From Chryseobacterium foetidum (GTDB lineage: Bacteria; Bacteroidota; Bacteroidia; Flavobacteriales; Weeksellaceae), in assembly GCF_025457425.1 (NCBI RefSeq), contig NZ_JAMXIA010000001.1, positions 2,542,001-2,606,000 on the forward strand: 64,000 nucleotides of DNA. Reading direction: 5' to 3'. The notes beneath the pieces were generated by a model. It ran no database searches. It was not told the DNA's origin and worked only from the letters and a program-made list of their open reading frames with translations. Shown one piece after another: positions 26,147-35,116 of the stretch. A program made the position numbers and the translations under genes. Each line of letters opens with the position of its first letter. Position 1 is the stretch's first letter.

Positions 26147-27172
26147 TTAAACTGATTGGTGCGGGGAAAAATCAAGAACAGAAAAATCACCCAAAGAGAT
26201 TTCTCTCGCCACACCAAAATATTGTGCCGAATTTCCGATCATTGAGTTGGAAAGATTTCCGTGATTGATCTTCGTATTCTCTTGAATTAACGAGTTCTCA
26301 ATATTAGAATTTACAACTTCTGTATTATTTCCCAAAGAAACCCCAGGCCCGATTTTAGAGTTTGAAATTTTCACGTTTTCACCAATAAAACATGGCTGAA
26401 TAATCAGTGAATTTTCAATTTTAGCAGATGCAGGATGTTGGGACATTGCTTCTCTTTCATACTCCAGAATTTTTGAATTGGTCTCTACAGTTGCGTTTTT
26501 ATTACCACAATCCATCCAGTCATTTACTTTACCTAAGCTGAATTTTCCACCCTTCGCTCTCAGGTTTTCCAAAGCGGTTGTCAATTGGTATTCTCCACCG
26601 TTTTTAATGTCATTATCCATGATATAATTGATTTCAGACATTAGTTTTTCAGCAGAATTAAAGTAGTAGATTCCGATAATCGCAAGATCTGAAACGAATT
26701 CTTTTGGTTTTTCAACGAAATCTGTGATAAAACCATAGTTGTCTAATTTTACAACACCAAAAGCAGAAGGATCTTCTACGCTTTTTACCCAGATAACACC
26801 GTCCGCATTTTTATCTAAAATAAAATCTGCGCGGAACAAAGTATCAGCATAAGCGATCACTACATTTCCTTCCATTGAAGCTTCTGCACATTTCAGTGAA
26901 TGCGCTGTTCCCAATGGTTCCAGTTGATGGTAAATGCTGCCTTTTGCACCTAATTTTTCTGCAATATTCAATAATGATTTTTCAATTTCAGGACCGAAAT
27001 CTCCGATAATGAAAGCAACTTCTTCAATTTCCTCTCCGGCAACTTTAGCAATATCTTCTACCAATCTCTGTACAATTGGTTTTCCTGCGATAGGAATTAA
27101 TGGTTTTGGTACGGTTAAAGTATGTGGGCGTAGTCTTGATCCACGACCGGCCATTGGAACTATTATTTTCAT
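26147..27172 (-). CDS. Sugar-phosphate nucleotidyltransferase with left-handed beta-helix
   Basis: This 341-residue cytoplasmic enzyme makes an NDP-sugar from an NTP and a sugar 1-phosphate. The nucleotide-binding signature is PMAGRGSRLRPHT at 6-18, followed by KPLIPIAGKPIVQRL, the metal site region VVIAYADTLF and FVEKPKEF. A hexapeptide-repeat left-handed beta-helix (about 245-320) makes it resemble GlmU-like or glucose-1-phosphate thymidylyltransferase-like proteins of archaeal type rather than RmlA. The exact sugar is not readable. It lies 31 bases downstream of the flippase gene, consistent with a role in glycan synthesis. Confidence 0.85.
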   Translation of the reverse strand: MKIIVPMAGRGSRLRPHTLTVPKPLIPIAGKPIVQRLVEDIAKVAGEEIEEVAFIIGDFGPEIEKSLLNIAEKLGAKGSIYHQLEPLGTAHSLKCAEASMEGNVVIAYADTLFRADFILDKNADGVIWVKSVEDPSAFGVVKLDNYGFITDFVEKPKEFVSDLAIIGIYYFNSAEKLMSEINYIMDNDIKNGGEYQLTTALENLRAKGGKFSLGKVNDWMDCGNKNATVETNSKILEYEREAMSQHPASAKIENSLIIQPCFIGENVKISNSKIGPGVSLGNNTEVVNSNIENSLIQENTKINHGNLSNSMIGNSAQYFGVAREISLGDFSVLDFSPHQSV

Positions 27173-27203
27173 GTGTTGATTTATTATAAAGTTTAATGTT
27201 TAA

Positions 27204-28679
27204 TTAAGATTTTCTGAGAATTTTATTGATCATCGTTCTCTCGTTGTAAACCAGGAATCCGATAAAGAAGAGAAATAAACCATTTCCGATAAAGTAATTT
27301 GTACGGAAAAAGTAAAACGAAATCATCGAGATAGCCACCGAAAAAACAATATAAATCCCGATTTTTGTTATGTTATAATGTATAGGATATTGAATTCTGC
27401 CCCAAATGTAAGAAATTACCATCATACTTCCATACGTGGTGAGTGCAGCAATGGCACTTGCCCAATAACCGTACTTTGGAATGAATAAAAAGTTGATGAG
27501 AATTGTAATTGCTGCTCCGATTAAGGAAATATAAAGCCCAACTCTTGTTTGGTCAGATAATTTATACCAAATCGAAAGATTAAGATATATTCCTAAAAAT
27601 AACGCGCCCAGCATTACAAAAGGAATGATTTCAATGCCTTCAAAATACATAGGATCGCCTAAATACTTTTCTGAAATCCACTGCAAATTGACCATTAATC
27701 CTGCAAAAATCAAGCAGTTGCATATGACGAAAACATCCATCAAAACCGCATAAGTTTTATGATTGTTTTTATCCTTAAAACTTGAGAAAAAATAAGGCTC
27801 GATACCTAATTGATAAGCTTGCCTGAAAACGGTAATGAAAGTAGCTATTTTATACACCGAACCGTAGACGCCTATTTGATGTTTAGCCTGATTTTCCGGT
27901 AAAAGAAATTTTAAAAACTGTCGGTCTAAAGTCTGATTAATAATTCCCGCTAAGCCTGCTACCATTACTGGCCATGAATAATTCATAATTCTTTTCCAAA
28001 GTGGAAAACTGAATTTTTTAAAACTGAAATTCACAAATTCCTTTCCTACAATTGCCAATGTGATTATGCTTTGAACCAAATTGGCAATGAAAGTATAACC
28101 AACTCCAATCTCAGGGTCGTATTTTAATCCTAAAATTCCATCAGGATATTCCGGAAGAATTACAATAAAGAAATAGGTTAATGCAAAGTAAACAAGTGAG
28201 CCAATAACTTTGGAAAGTGTGTATAAAACAGGTTTTCCTTCAAGCCTCAAAACCGCCGATGGTATAGTTGAAAATGCATCAAACGTCAAAATAAAAAGAA
28301 ACATCACGAGATAGTTGACCTGATCGGGAGTTTCGAAAGCGTTTGCTAAATCCTGTCTGAAGGTATATCCTAAAATTAAATAAATGAAACCTATCGCCAA
28401 AATACTCATCGAGCACGTAGAAACCAGAGTTTTCTTATCAATTTCCTTTTCCTGTGCAAACCGGAAAAATGAAGTCTCCATACCGTGTGTAAGGAAAACC
28501 GTAATTACGCCTGCGATTGAATACCAATCTACAAAAGGTGCTGCAGCTGAAGGACCATACGCATTGGTAATAATAGGTGCAACTAAGAACGGGAAAATTC
28601 TTACCAATACCGAACTCAACCCATAAACCGCGGTTTGCCCAAATAATTTTTTATACAATTTTAGGTTTTTAAAATGCAA
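27204..28679 (-). CDS. Oligosaccharide flippase family membrane protein
   Basis: This 491-residue inner-membrane protein has about 12-14 hydrophobic helices and the look of Wzx/MATE-superfamily polysaccharide exporters. Characteristic features are FGQTAVYGLSSVLVRIFPFL at the N-terminus, ending in a repeat-half arrangement with SWPVMVAGLAGIINQTLDRQ in the middle. It probably flips a lipid-linked glycan to the periplasmic face. It is cotranscribed with the nucleotidyltransferase and divergent from dihydroorotase. Confidence 0.88.
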   Translation of the reverse strand: MHFKNLKLYKKLFGQTAVYGLSSVLVRIFPFLVAPIITNAYGPSAAAPFVDWYSIAGVITVFLTHGMETSFFRFAQEKEIDKKTLVSTCSMSILAIGFIYLILGYTFRQDLANAFETPDQVNYLVMFLFILTFDAFSTIPSAVLRLEGKPVLYTLSKVIGSLVYFALTYFFIVILPEYPDGILGLKYDPEIGVGYTFIANLVQSIITLAIVGKEFVNFSFKKFSFPLWKRIMNYSWPVMVAGLAGIINQTLDRQFLKFLLPENQAKHQIGVYGSVYKIATFITVFRQAYQLGIEPYFFSSFKDKNNHKTYAVLMDVFVICNCLIFAGLMVNLQWISEKYLGDPMYFEGIEIIPFVMLGALFLGIYLNLSIWYKLSDQTRVGLYISLIGAAITILINFLFIPKYGYWASAIAALTTYGSMMVISYIWGRIQYPIHYNITKIGIYIVFSVAISMISFYFFRTNYFIGNGLFLFFIGFLVYNERTMINKILRKS

Positions 28680-28780
28680 ATGTAAATATTAGAAATCATA
28701 ATTTTCAGATTGATGCTTAAAAATCATTTCTGAAAATATTAAATTTGTGAAATATAAAATCTCAATTCTAAAAGTAATTT

Positions 28781-30121
28781 ATGATAATCCTTATAAAAAA
28801 CGCCCAAGTCGTCAACGAAAATCTGGTCTTCGAAAGTGATATTCTGATTGAAAATGATTTGATTTCAAAAATTTCAAAAAATATCTCTGAAGAAAATGTT
28901 GACCGGATTATCGACGCCTCCGGAAAATATCTTTTGCCTGGAATTATTGATGATCAGGTGCATTTCCGTGAACCGGGATTGACTCACAAAGGCGACATCG
29001 AATCTGAATCACGTTCTGCAATCGCAGGCGGAACTACGAGTTTTATCGAACAACCCAACACAGTTCCGAATGCTGTAACTCAGGAATTGCTGGCTGATAA
29101 ATACGAAATCGCTTCTCAAAAATCATTCGCCAATTACGGTTTTATGATGGGCGGAACGAATGATAATTTAGAAGAAGTTTTAAAAACAAATCCAAGAAAT
29201 GTTCCCGGAATCAAATTGTTTTTAGGTTCGTCAACCGGAAATATGCTCGTTGACAATCCTGAAACTCTGGAAAATATTTTCAGCAATACCAAAATGCTGA
29301 TCGCCGTTCATTGCGAGGACGAAGCAACCATCAGGGAAAATACTCAAAAATATCTGGATGAATATGGTGAGGATATTCCCGTGAAATTTCATCATCTCAT
29401 CAGAAGTGAAGAAGCTTGCTATAAATCTTCATCAAAAGCAATTGAACTGGCAGAAAAAACAGGCGCGCGTTTACACGTTTTCCATTTGTCAACAGCGATT
29501 GAAACAGGACTTTTCAGAAATGATATTCCTTTAAAAGATAAAAAAATTACAGCGGAGGTTTGCGTTCATCACCTGACTTTCACCAATGAAGATTACGATA
29601 CAAAAGGCGGATTAATCAAATGGAATCCTGCTGTAAAAACACAAAAAGATAAAGACGGACTTTGGGAAGCTTTGCTTGACGACAGAATCGATGTCATCGC
29701 CACCGACCACGCGCCACACACCTGGGAAGAAAAACAAAATGTTTATACAAAATGTCCTTCCGGAGCACCCTTGGTTCAACATTCTTTGGTTGTGATGTTG
29801 GAAAATTTCAAAAACGGAAAAATTTCGCTTGAAAGAATCGTTGAAAAAATGGCTCACAATCCTGCAATTCTGTTCAGAATTGAAAAGAGAGGTTTTATAA
29901 GAGAAGGATATAAAGCAGATTTGGTTTTGGTTGATTTAAATCAAAACTGGACCGTTGAAAAAGAAAATATCCTGTACAAATGTGGCTGGAGTCCGTTGGA
30001 AGGAATGAATTTCAGTTCTAAAGTCACTCATACTTTCGTGAACGGAAATCTGGTTTATGACAACGGAAAAATTAATGAAGAAAAATTCGGGGAGCGATTG
30101 CTTTTTGAAGTTCAGGAATAA
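28781..30121 (+). CDS. pyrC: Dihydroorotase
   Basis: This 446-residue amidohydrolase closes carbamoyl-aspartate to dihydroorotate in pyrimidine synthesis. The zinc-binding HxR motif is DDQVHFREPG (His61, Arg63). Downstream are AGGTTSFIEQPNT, GIKLFLGSSTGN with the metal-bridging lysine region, VHCEDEATI, LHVFHLST and the catalytic aspartate Asp309 in ATDHAPHTWEEK. It is of the longer, PyrC-2/class I type common in this phylum. The gene stands alone, with a long hairpin repeat between it and the convergent AraC gene. Confidence 0.94.
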   Translation: MIILIKNAQVVNENLVFESDILIENDLISKISKNISEENVDRIIDASGKYLLPGIIDDQVHFREPGLTHKGDIESESRSAIAGGTTSFIEQPNTVPNAVTQELLADKYEIASQKSFANYGFMMGGTNDNLEEVLKTNPRNVPGIKLFLGSSTGNMLVDNPETLENIFSNTKMLIAVHCEDEATIRENTQKYLDEYGEDIPVKFHHLIRSEEACYKSSSKAIELAEKTGARLHVFHLSTAIETGLFRNDIPLKDKKITAEVCVHHLTFTNEDYDTKGGLIKWNPAVKTQKDKDGLWEALLDDRIDVIATDHAPHTWEEKQNVYTKCPSGAPLVQHSLVVMLENFKNGKISLERIVEKMAHNPAILFRIEKRGFIREGYKADLVLVDLNQNWTVEKENILYKCGWSPLEGMNFSSKVTHTFVNGNLVYDNGKINEEKFGERLLFEVQE

Positions 30122-30156
30122 ATTAAAAAGGCTGCATAATCGCAGTCTTTCTTTTG

Positions 30157-30230
30157 TTTCTCGCAGATTAAGCAAATTTAGCAGATGATTGCGTTTGAAA
30201 ATCTGCTTTATCAGCTTAATCTGCGAGAAA
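30157..30230. repeat. GCAGATT-word hairpin between convergent genes (copy 1)
   Basis: Outer arms TTTCTCGCAGATTAAGC (30157-30173) and its exact complement (30214-30230) enclose inner arms AGCAGAT / ATCTGCT (30180-30186, 30201-30207). The full structure is a long stem with internal loops and sits between the stops of pyrC and the AraC gene, where it can serve as a bidirectional terminator. Related copies are near 52.1 and 55.8 kb. Confidence 0.8.
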
Positions 30231-30236
30231 AATATT

Positions 30237-31133
30237 TTAATTAAAAGACTGCCGAAATTCCAACGGTGACATACTCGTTTTCTTTTTGAAAAGTGTAGAA
30301 AACGACTGCGAATGTTCAAATCCCAGTTCATAAGCGATTTCACTTACCGATAATTCTGTGGTTGAAAGTTTCTCCTTCGCCTTGCTGATAAGCTTTTCGT
30401 GGATATGTTGCTGTGTATTTTGTCCTGTATGAACACGCAAAAGGTCGCTCAAATAATTCGGAGAAAGATTCATCGCTTCGGCAATGTGATGAACCGTCAA
30501 CAATCCTTTTTCGGAAGATTCTTTCTCGAAATAATCATTCAGAAAAGTTTCAAACTTCGTCAAAAGCTGATGACTCCCACTTTTTCTGGTAATGAACTGT
30601 CTTTCATAAAACCGTTTGGAATAATTCAGCAACAGTTCAATCTGCGACAAAATAATTTCCTGCGTGTGCTGGTCGATGTGCTGACATTCCTTATCAATTT
30701 TATTTAAAATTTCCAGCAAATCATTTTCCTCATCTTCAGAAAGATGCAGTGCTTCATTTACGGCATACGAGAAAAATCCATAAGACGAAATGGTCGTTGC
30801 CAAAGGCTGTTTCAGCAGAAAATCCTCGTGAAAAATCAACAGATAACCTGTGTTTTCACAATCCATCGTCTTCAAATCCAGATATTGCACCTGATTTGGT
30901 GCCGTAAAACTCAAAACACCTTTGTCATAATCGTAATGTTGCTGGCCATACCTCATTTTTCCGGTCGCATTCCGTTTGAGCGCAACGCAGTAATACCGGC
31001 TCACAAAACCCTTCCAAACCTCATCTTCAATAAAGACACTTTCAGAAAGATTGATAACACTGACCATCGGATGTTTCGGCTCCGGAAGCGACAGTAATCT
31101 GTGAAAAGCGGAGATGGATTTTATCGTGTTCAT
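30237..31133 (-). CDS. AraC-family transcriptional regulator
   Basis: This 298-residue protein has an N-terminal cupin-like sensor half (about 1-160) and a C-terminal pair of AraC helix-turn-helix motifs (about 200-297): LTVHHIAEAMNLSPNYLSDL and ELSVSEIAYELGFEHSQSFS followed by LFKKKTSMSPLEFRQ. The inducer is unknown. It lies 233 bases downstream of the disrupted aldo/keto reductase gene on the same strand; in this phylum such AraC genes often control a neighbouring aldo/keto reductase, which here is broken. Confidence 0.9.
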   Translation of the reverse strand: MNTIKSISAFHRLLSLPEPKHPMVSVINLSESVFIEDEVWKGFVSRYYCVALKRNATGKMRYGQQHYDYDKGVLSFTAPNQVQYLDLKTMDCENTGYLLIFHEDFLLKQPLATTISSYGFFSYAVNEALHLSEDEENDLLEILNKIDKECQHIDQHTQEIILSQIELLLNYSKRFYERQFITRKSGSHQLLTKFETFLNDYFEKESSEKGLLTVHHIAEAMNLSPNYLSDLLRVHTGQNTQQHIHEKLISKAKEKLSTTELSVSEIAYELGFEHSQSFSTLFKKKTSMSPLEFRQSFN

Positions 31134-31188
31134 AACTTAAAATTCTAAATATTAAAGGTAATAATTTGACTCGAACAACTTTGTTAGG

Positions 31189-31274
31189 TTTGGGCGCCTT
31201 TATCCGTCTTCCACTCCCGCTTTTTTGCTCGTCGTACCTCCTCACAAAAAGAGCTCCGTTCAAGCCGGGGCGCG
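31189..31274 (+). repeat. GC-rich two-armed hairpin element, copy 1
   Basis: This 86-base element has a left arm (31189-31227) and a right arm (31244-31274) that recur in copy 2 at 57405 with 36 of 39 and 29 of 31 identities, while the centre differs. An inner stem GCTTTTTTG / CAAAAAGAGC (nine pairs, one bulged G) and an outer stem CCGtCTT / AAGcCGG can form. The GC content is far above the neighbourhood. It lies upstream of the AraC gene. No function is known to me; see the findings. Confidence 0.75.
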
Positions 31275-31293
31275 ATCGTATTGCGTTTTAAAC

Positions 31294-31326
31294 AAACCTT
31301 CAAGGTTTCAAAAACCTTGAAGGTTT
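31294..31326. repeat. Perfect 15-bp inverted repeat
   Basis: AAACCTTCAAGGTTT and AAACCTTGAAGGTTT flank a three-base centre. Each arm is itself nearly palindromic (AAACCTT / AAGGTTT). It lies between the disrupted reductase gene and the AraC gene, about 40 bases after the reductase stop, and may serve as a terminator although no clear T-run follows on the minus strand. Confidence 0.7.
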
Positions 31327-31366
31327 AATATTTTTTAAATTAAAATTCGTGCATTTGTGGCAAGAA

Positions 31367-32374
31367 CTAATAATCCAAAAGTCCCATCCCAAACTCATCA
31401 TAAGTCGCTCCGGTATCTGTTCCCAAAGGTACAATACTTTCCAGCTTGTGAATATCAGCTTCGCTCAGTACGATTTTACTGGCTTCAATATTCTGTTCAA
31501 GATAAGTTCTGCGTTTCGTCCCCGGAATCGGAACAATTCCTTTGCTGATAATCCACGCCAAAGCCAGTTGGGAAGAAGTGATTTCTTTTTCCTTTGCCAT
31601 ATTTTCAATCGCTTCCACGAGTTCAATATTTTTATAAAAATGCTCCTCCTGAAATCTCGGAATTGCTCTCCTGAAATCATTTTCTGCCAAATCATCAATC
31701 GAACGGATTTGTCCCGACAAAAATCCTCTTCCCAGCGGAGAATATGCCACGAAACCAATTCCCAGTTCGTTTAAAGTTTTAATAACACCTTTTTCTTCAA
31801 CCGTTCTTTCAAACAGAGAATATTCACTTTGAACAGCCGTAATCGGATGAATTGCGTGCGCTTTTTTCACAGTTTCAGAAGAAACTTCCGACAGACCAAT
31901 GTACCCGATTTTTCCCTCTTTCACCAAATCGCTCATCGCTCCAACCGTTTCTTCTACAGGAACATTTTTATCAAGACGATGCATATAATACAGGTCGATG
32001 TAATCTGTTTTAAGATTTTTCAGCGAACGCTCAATCGATTTTTTCACATAATCTTTTTGTCCATTGATTTTCCACGTAATCTGTTCGCTGTCATCAATTT
32101 CCCAACCGAATTTCGTTGCAATAATATATTCATTGCGGTTTCCTTCAATGGCTTTTGCGATGAGTCGTTCATTTGTAAAAGGCCCCTACAAATCGGCGGT
32201 GTCGAGAAAATTTCCGCCCAATTCCAGCGAACGGTGAATGGTGGCAATCGCTTCTTTTTCGTCGTGCTTACCGTAAGTGTCGGCATCTCCAAAGCTGGTC
32301 ATTCCCATACATCCCAAACCGATATTAGGGACAACTAATCCCTGACTTCCTAATTTTACCTGATTCAATTTCAT
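31367..32374 (-). pseudogene. Aldo/keto reductase interrupted by one amber codon
   Basis: The full frame of 335 codons is continuous except for a TAG at 32186-32188 (codon 63). Before it the protein reads [20 protein letters not shown] ... [10 protein letters not shown]; after it, in the same frame, GPFTNERLIAKAIEG, YIIATKFGWEI, YIDLYYMHRLD, GKIGYIGLSEVS, AYSPLGRGFLSGQ and PIPGTKRRTYLEQN. All aldo/keto reductase motifs are present on the two sides; the family has Tyr (the catalytic tetrad tyrosine of DTADxYG) at the stop position. So one base change removed the catalytic residue and the reading frame. Either it is a recent pseudogene or a base-call error. If intact it would be an NADPH-dependent reductase of the AKR11/13-like type. 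Confidence 0.88.
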
Positions 32375-32536
32375 AATGTTGATTTTTATTGATACAAAAT
32401 TCGGCAGAAATCACAAGTCTGATGTATGCAAAATGAAGATTGTCGTATGCAAATTACAGATTGTATTCGCATTGACTTTTAAAATGTTAAAATACTATTT
32501 AGAATCATTCAAAATATGATAAAAGTCAGTTATTTT

Positions 32537-32567
32537 TTTGTCATATGAAATTTTCTTTTTAATTTTA
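32537..32567 (+). promoter_or_regulatory. Promoter of the phenylacetate operon
   Basis: A TTTG -33 box (32537-32540) and a TAATTTTA -7 box (32560-32567, seven of eight to TAnnTTTG) are separated by 19 bases, the consensus spacing in this phylum. Transcription would start around 32572, inside the palindrome listed next. Confidence 0.7.
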
Positions 32568-32568
32568 C

Positions 32569-32582
32569 CTAACAAATGTTAG
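32569..32582. promoter_or_regulatory. TetR-type operator palindrome before paaK
   Basis: CTAACAAATGTTAG is a perfect six-base-arm palindrome with an AA centre. It covers the predicted transcription start, eight bases before the paaK ATG. A 12-of-14 match lies in the promoter of the enoyl-CoA hydratase gene at 50736. Confidence 0.65.
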
Positions 32583-32589
32583 TTAGTTT

Positions 32590-33909
32590 ATGGATTTTGC
32601 AGTTGAATACTTAAAACTCGACCAATTGAGAGCGCTTCAGTCCGAAAGATTGAAGGATCTGGTGGTTTATCTTGAAGAGAAATCAGATTTTTATAAAGAA
32701 AAATTTGATGAAGCAGGAATTTCCAATCAGGACATCAGGACAATTGAAGATATTTCGAAACTTCCTATCACGTACAAACAGGATTTAAGAGATAATTATC
32801 CGTTTGGATTATTTACAGTTCCCAAAAATGAGCTTCAGAGAATTCACTGTTCAAGCGGAATAACAGGAAAACCGACCGTAGTAGGTTACACAGAAGAAGA
32901 TGTAGATCTTTTCAGTGAAGTTGTTGCAAGATCTTTAAACGCAGCTGGAGCAAAACCGGGAATGCAACTGCACAACGCTTATGGCTACGGAATTTTCACA
33001 GGAGGTTTAGGACTTCATTACGGAGCAGAAAAATTAGGAATGAGCGTTCTTCCAATTTCTGGTGGGATGACTTCAAGACAGGTTGATTTAATTATCGATT
33101 TTCAACCAGAAGTTCTTTGTTGTTCACCTTCTTATGCTTTAACCATCGCTGACGAATTTGCAAAAAGAGGAATTTCTGCAGATGAAATCAGTTTAAAATA
33201 CGCTGTTTTAGGTTCAGAACCGTGGACGGAAATCATCAGACATCACATCGAAGAAAGACTGGGTGTTCACGCAACCAATATTTATGGTTTAAGTGAAATT
33301 ATCGGCCCAGGAGTTTCGATGGAAGATTTTGAGGAGAAAGGAGGATCTTACATTTGGGAAGATCATTTTTATCCTGAGATTTTAGATCCGGTTACCAAAG
33401 AACCGCTTCCTTATGGAGAAGAAGGCGTTTTGGTCATCACAACTTTGACGAAAAAAGCAATGCCGCTTCTACGTTACTGGACGAACGATATTACAAGTCT
33501 GTACTACGATGAAAATGCCAAAAGAACGATGGTTAAAATGAAACCGATTCTTGGCAGAGCCGATGATATGCTGATTGTGAGAGGTGTAAATGTGTACCCA
33601 AGTCAGATCGAGGAAGCTTTTTCTCATGTGAAAGGCGTTGTTCCAAATTATTATCTTACGCCGATTGAGAAAGAACAAATGTGTATTGGATTGGATATTG
33701 ATTTAGAAATCGATGATGAATTAGTTGCCGAGGAAAATTTAAATATAAATTCAGATGAATATCTTATTTTCGCAGGGAATTTTGGGGAAAGCATCGAAAA
33801 CGAAATAAAAAAGAGGGTAGGAATTACCACGAAAGTGAAAATCCATGCTCAGGACAGCTTACCGAAATGCGAAGGTGGAAAAATTAACAGAATACTAAAG
33901 ACAAAATGA
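32590..33909 (+). CDS. paaK: Phenylacetate-CoA ligase
   Basis: This 439-residue adenylate-forming enzyme activates phenylacetate to phenylacetyl-CoA with ATP, opening the aerobic hybrid pathway. The AMP-binding P-loop is HCSSGITGKPTVVGYT (about 95-110). NIYGLSEIIGPGVS holds the adenine-binding motif, and GRADDMLIVRGVNVYPSQIE the hinge and C-terminal subdomain motif. The final ALPKCEGGKINR-type segment SLPKCEGGKINRILK carries the catalytic lysine. Length fits PaaK. It is the first gene of the cluster and overlaps paaE by four bases (ATGA). A promoter and a palindrome lie directly upstream. Confidence 0.96.
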   Translation: MDFAVEYLKLDQLRALQSERLKDLVVYLEEKSDFYKEKFDEAGISNQDIRTIEDISKLPITYKQDLRDNYPFGLFTVPKNELQRIHCSSGITGKPTVVGYTEEDVDLFSEVVARSLNAAGAKPGMQLHNAYGYGIFTGGLGLHYGAEKLGMSVLPISGGMTSRQVDLIIDFQPEVLCCSPSYALTIADEFAKRGISADEISLKYAVLGSEPWTEIIRHHIEERLGVHATNIYGLSEIIGPGVSMEDFEEKGGSYIWEDHFYPEILDPVTKEPLPYGEEGVLVITTLTKKAMPLLRYWTNDITSLYYDENAKRTMVKMKPILGRADDMLIVRGVNVYPSQIEEAFSHVKGVVPNYYLTPIEKEQMCIGLDIDLEIDDELVAEENLNINSDEYLIFAGNFGESIENEIKKRVGITTKVKIHAQDSLPKCEGGKINRILKTK

Positions 33910-34991
33910 ATTCATTTTATAAATTAAAAACGGTAAAAGTTCAGAAAGATACCAATGATGCGGTGAATGTTGCATTGGAAATTCCTGAGGAGCTGAAAGA
34001 TAAATTCAGGTTCAAACAGGGGCAGTATCTGAATTTTAAACTGATGGTCAACGGTAACGAAGAGCGCCGTTCTTATTCTATCTGCAATGCGCCGAGCGAA
34101 AAAAGCAATACGCTGGAAGTTTTGGTAAAGCTTTTGGAAGGTGGAAAAGTTTCAGGATATTTCAATGAACATCTTCACATGGATGAGGTTTTGGAAGTGA
34201 TGCCTCCGATGGGTGGTTTCAATACTTCTTATCATCCGACCAACACAAAGACTTATGTTGGATTAGCAGCAGGAAGCGGAATCAGTCCTATTCTTTCCAA
34301 TTTGAAGGAAAGTTTGTATCAGGAACCTAATTCGAACGCGTATCTTTTTTACAGCAACAGAAGCATGAATCATGTGATGAAAAAAGCTGAAATCGATAAG
34401 TTGGTTGAGCAGTTTAACGGAAGATTAAAAGTCGTTTATCTGGTTAGCCGTGAAAAACACGCAGACCCGATTTTTGAAGGAAGAATTTCTCCTGAAAAAC
34501 TGGATCATTTATTTGAAAGATATACCGACATCGACGTTAAGGAAGCAACTTATTTTATATGTGGACCTTCTGAGATGATCAAAGGGATTTCAGATTATTT
34601 AAAGAAAGACAAAAAAGTTCCTGCAATTCAGGTTTTGTTTGAATATTTCTCGGCTCCGGACGAAGAAGATTCTGCGGAAATGAGCGATGAATTCAAGGCA
34701 ATTGCCAATATTGAAAGTATGGTAACGGTGATTATTGATGATGATGAATATTCTTTCCATTTAAATTCAAAAAAAGAGAGTATCTTAGATAAAGCATTGA
34801 AAGACAATCTTCCTGTGCCTTTTGCCTGCAAAGGAGGAGTTTGTTGTACGTGTAAAGCGGAAGTTCTCGAAGGAGAAGTTTTCATGGAGAAAAATTTCGC
34901 ACTTACCGAAGACGAAGTAGCCAGAGGTTTTGTTCTGACTTGCCAGTGTCATCCGACGACGAATGTGGTGATGCTAAATTATGATGTTTAA
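33906..34991 (+). CDS. paaE: Phenylacetyl-CoA epoxidase reductase subunit PaaE
   Basis: This 361-residue reductase passes electrons from NADPH to the PaaA di-iron site. It has an FAD-binding domain (about 1-100, RRSYSICNAPSE with the RxYS motif), an NAD-binding domain (about 105-235, YVGLAAGSGISPILS and ATYFICGPSEM) and a C-terminal plant-type ferredoxin (about 270-361) with ACKGGVCCTCKAE and a later cysteine in VLTCQCHP for the 2Fe-2S cluster. In most bacteria paaE follows paaD; here it comes second, coupled to paaK. Confidence 0.95.
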   Translation: MNSFYKLKTVKVQKDTNDAVNVALEIPEELKDKFRFKQGQYLNFKLMVNGNEERRSYSICNAPSEKSNTLEVLVKLLEGGKVSGYFNEHLHMDEVLEVMPPMGGFNTSYHPTNTKTYVGLAAGSGISPILSNLKESLYQEPNSNAYLFYSNRSMNHVMKKAEIDKLVEQFNGRLKVVYLVSREKHADPIFEGRISPEKLDHLFERYTDIDVKEATYFICGPSEMIKGISDYLKKDKKVPAIQVLFEYFSAPDEEDSAEMSDEFKAIANIESMVTVIIDDDEYSFHLNSKKESILDKALKDNLPVPFACKGGVCCTCKAEVLEGEVFMEKNFALTEDEVARGFVLTCQCHPTTNVVMLNYDV

Positions 34992-35116
34992 ATAATTTGA
35001 AAATGTGCTAATTTGGAAATTTGAAAATGCCTTCATTGGGTATAAATTTTCAAGTTGTCAGACTTTTATAATAATTTTCAAATTAACTAATTCTCAAATT
35101 TTCAAATTAAAAGATT
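34992..35116 (+). repeat. TTTTCAAATT-family inverted spacer repeat (paaE-paaA)
   Basis: The first half repeats TTTGAAAAT words (ATTTGAAAATG, ATTTGGAAATTTGAAAAT) and the second half their complements (ATTTTCAAATTAACTAATTC, TTTTCAAATTAAAA). The halves can fold on each other. The second half ends six bases before the paaA start. The same family fills four other spacers of the cluster. Confidence 0.75.

Noticed and set aside
31349..32338. Long plus-strand frames across the aldo/keto reductase pseudogene
   Set aside because: They mirror codon-position bias of the minus-strand gene; their translations are Phe/Ile/Arg-rich and match nothing.
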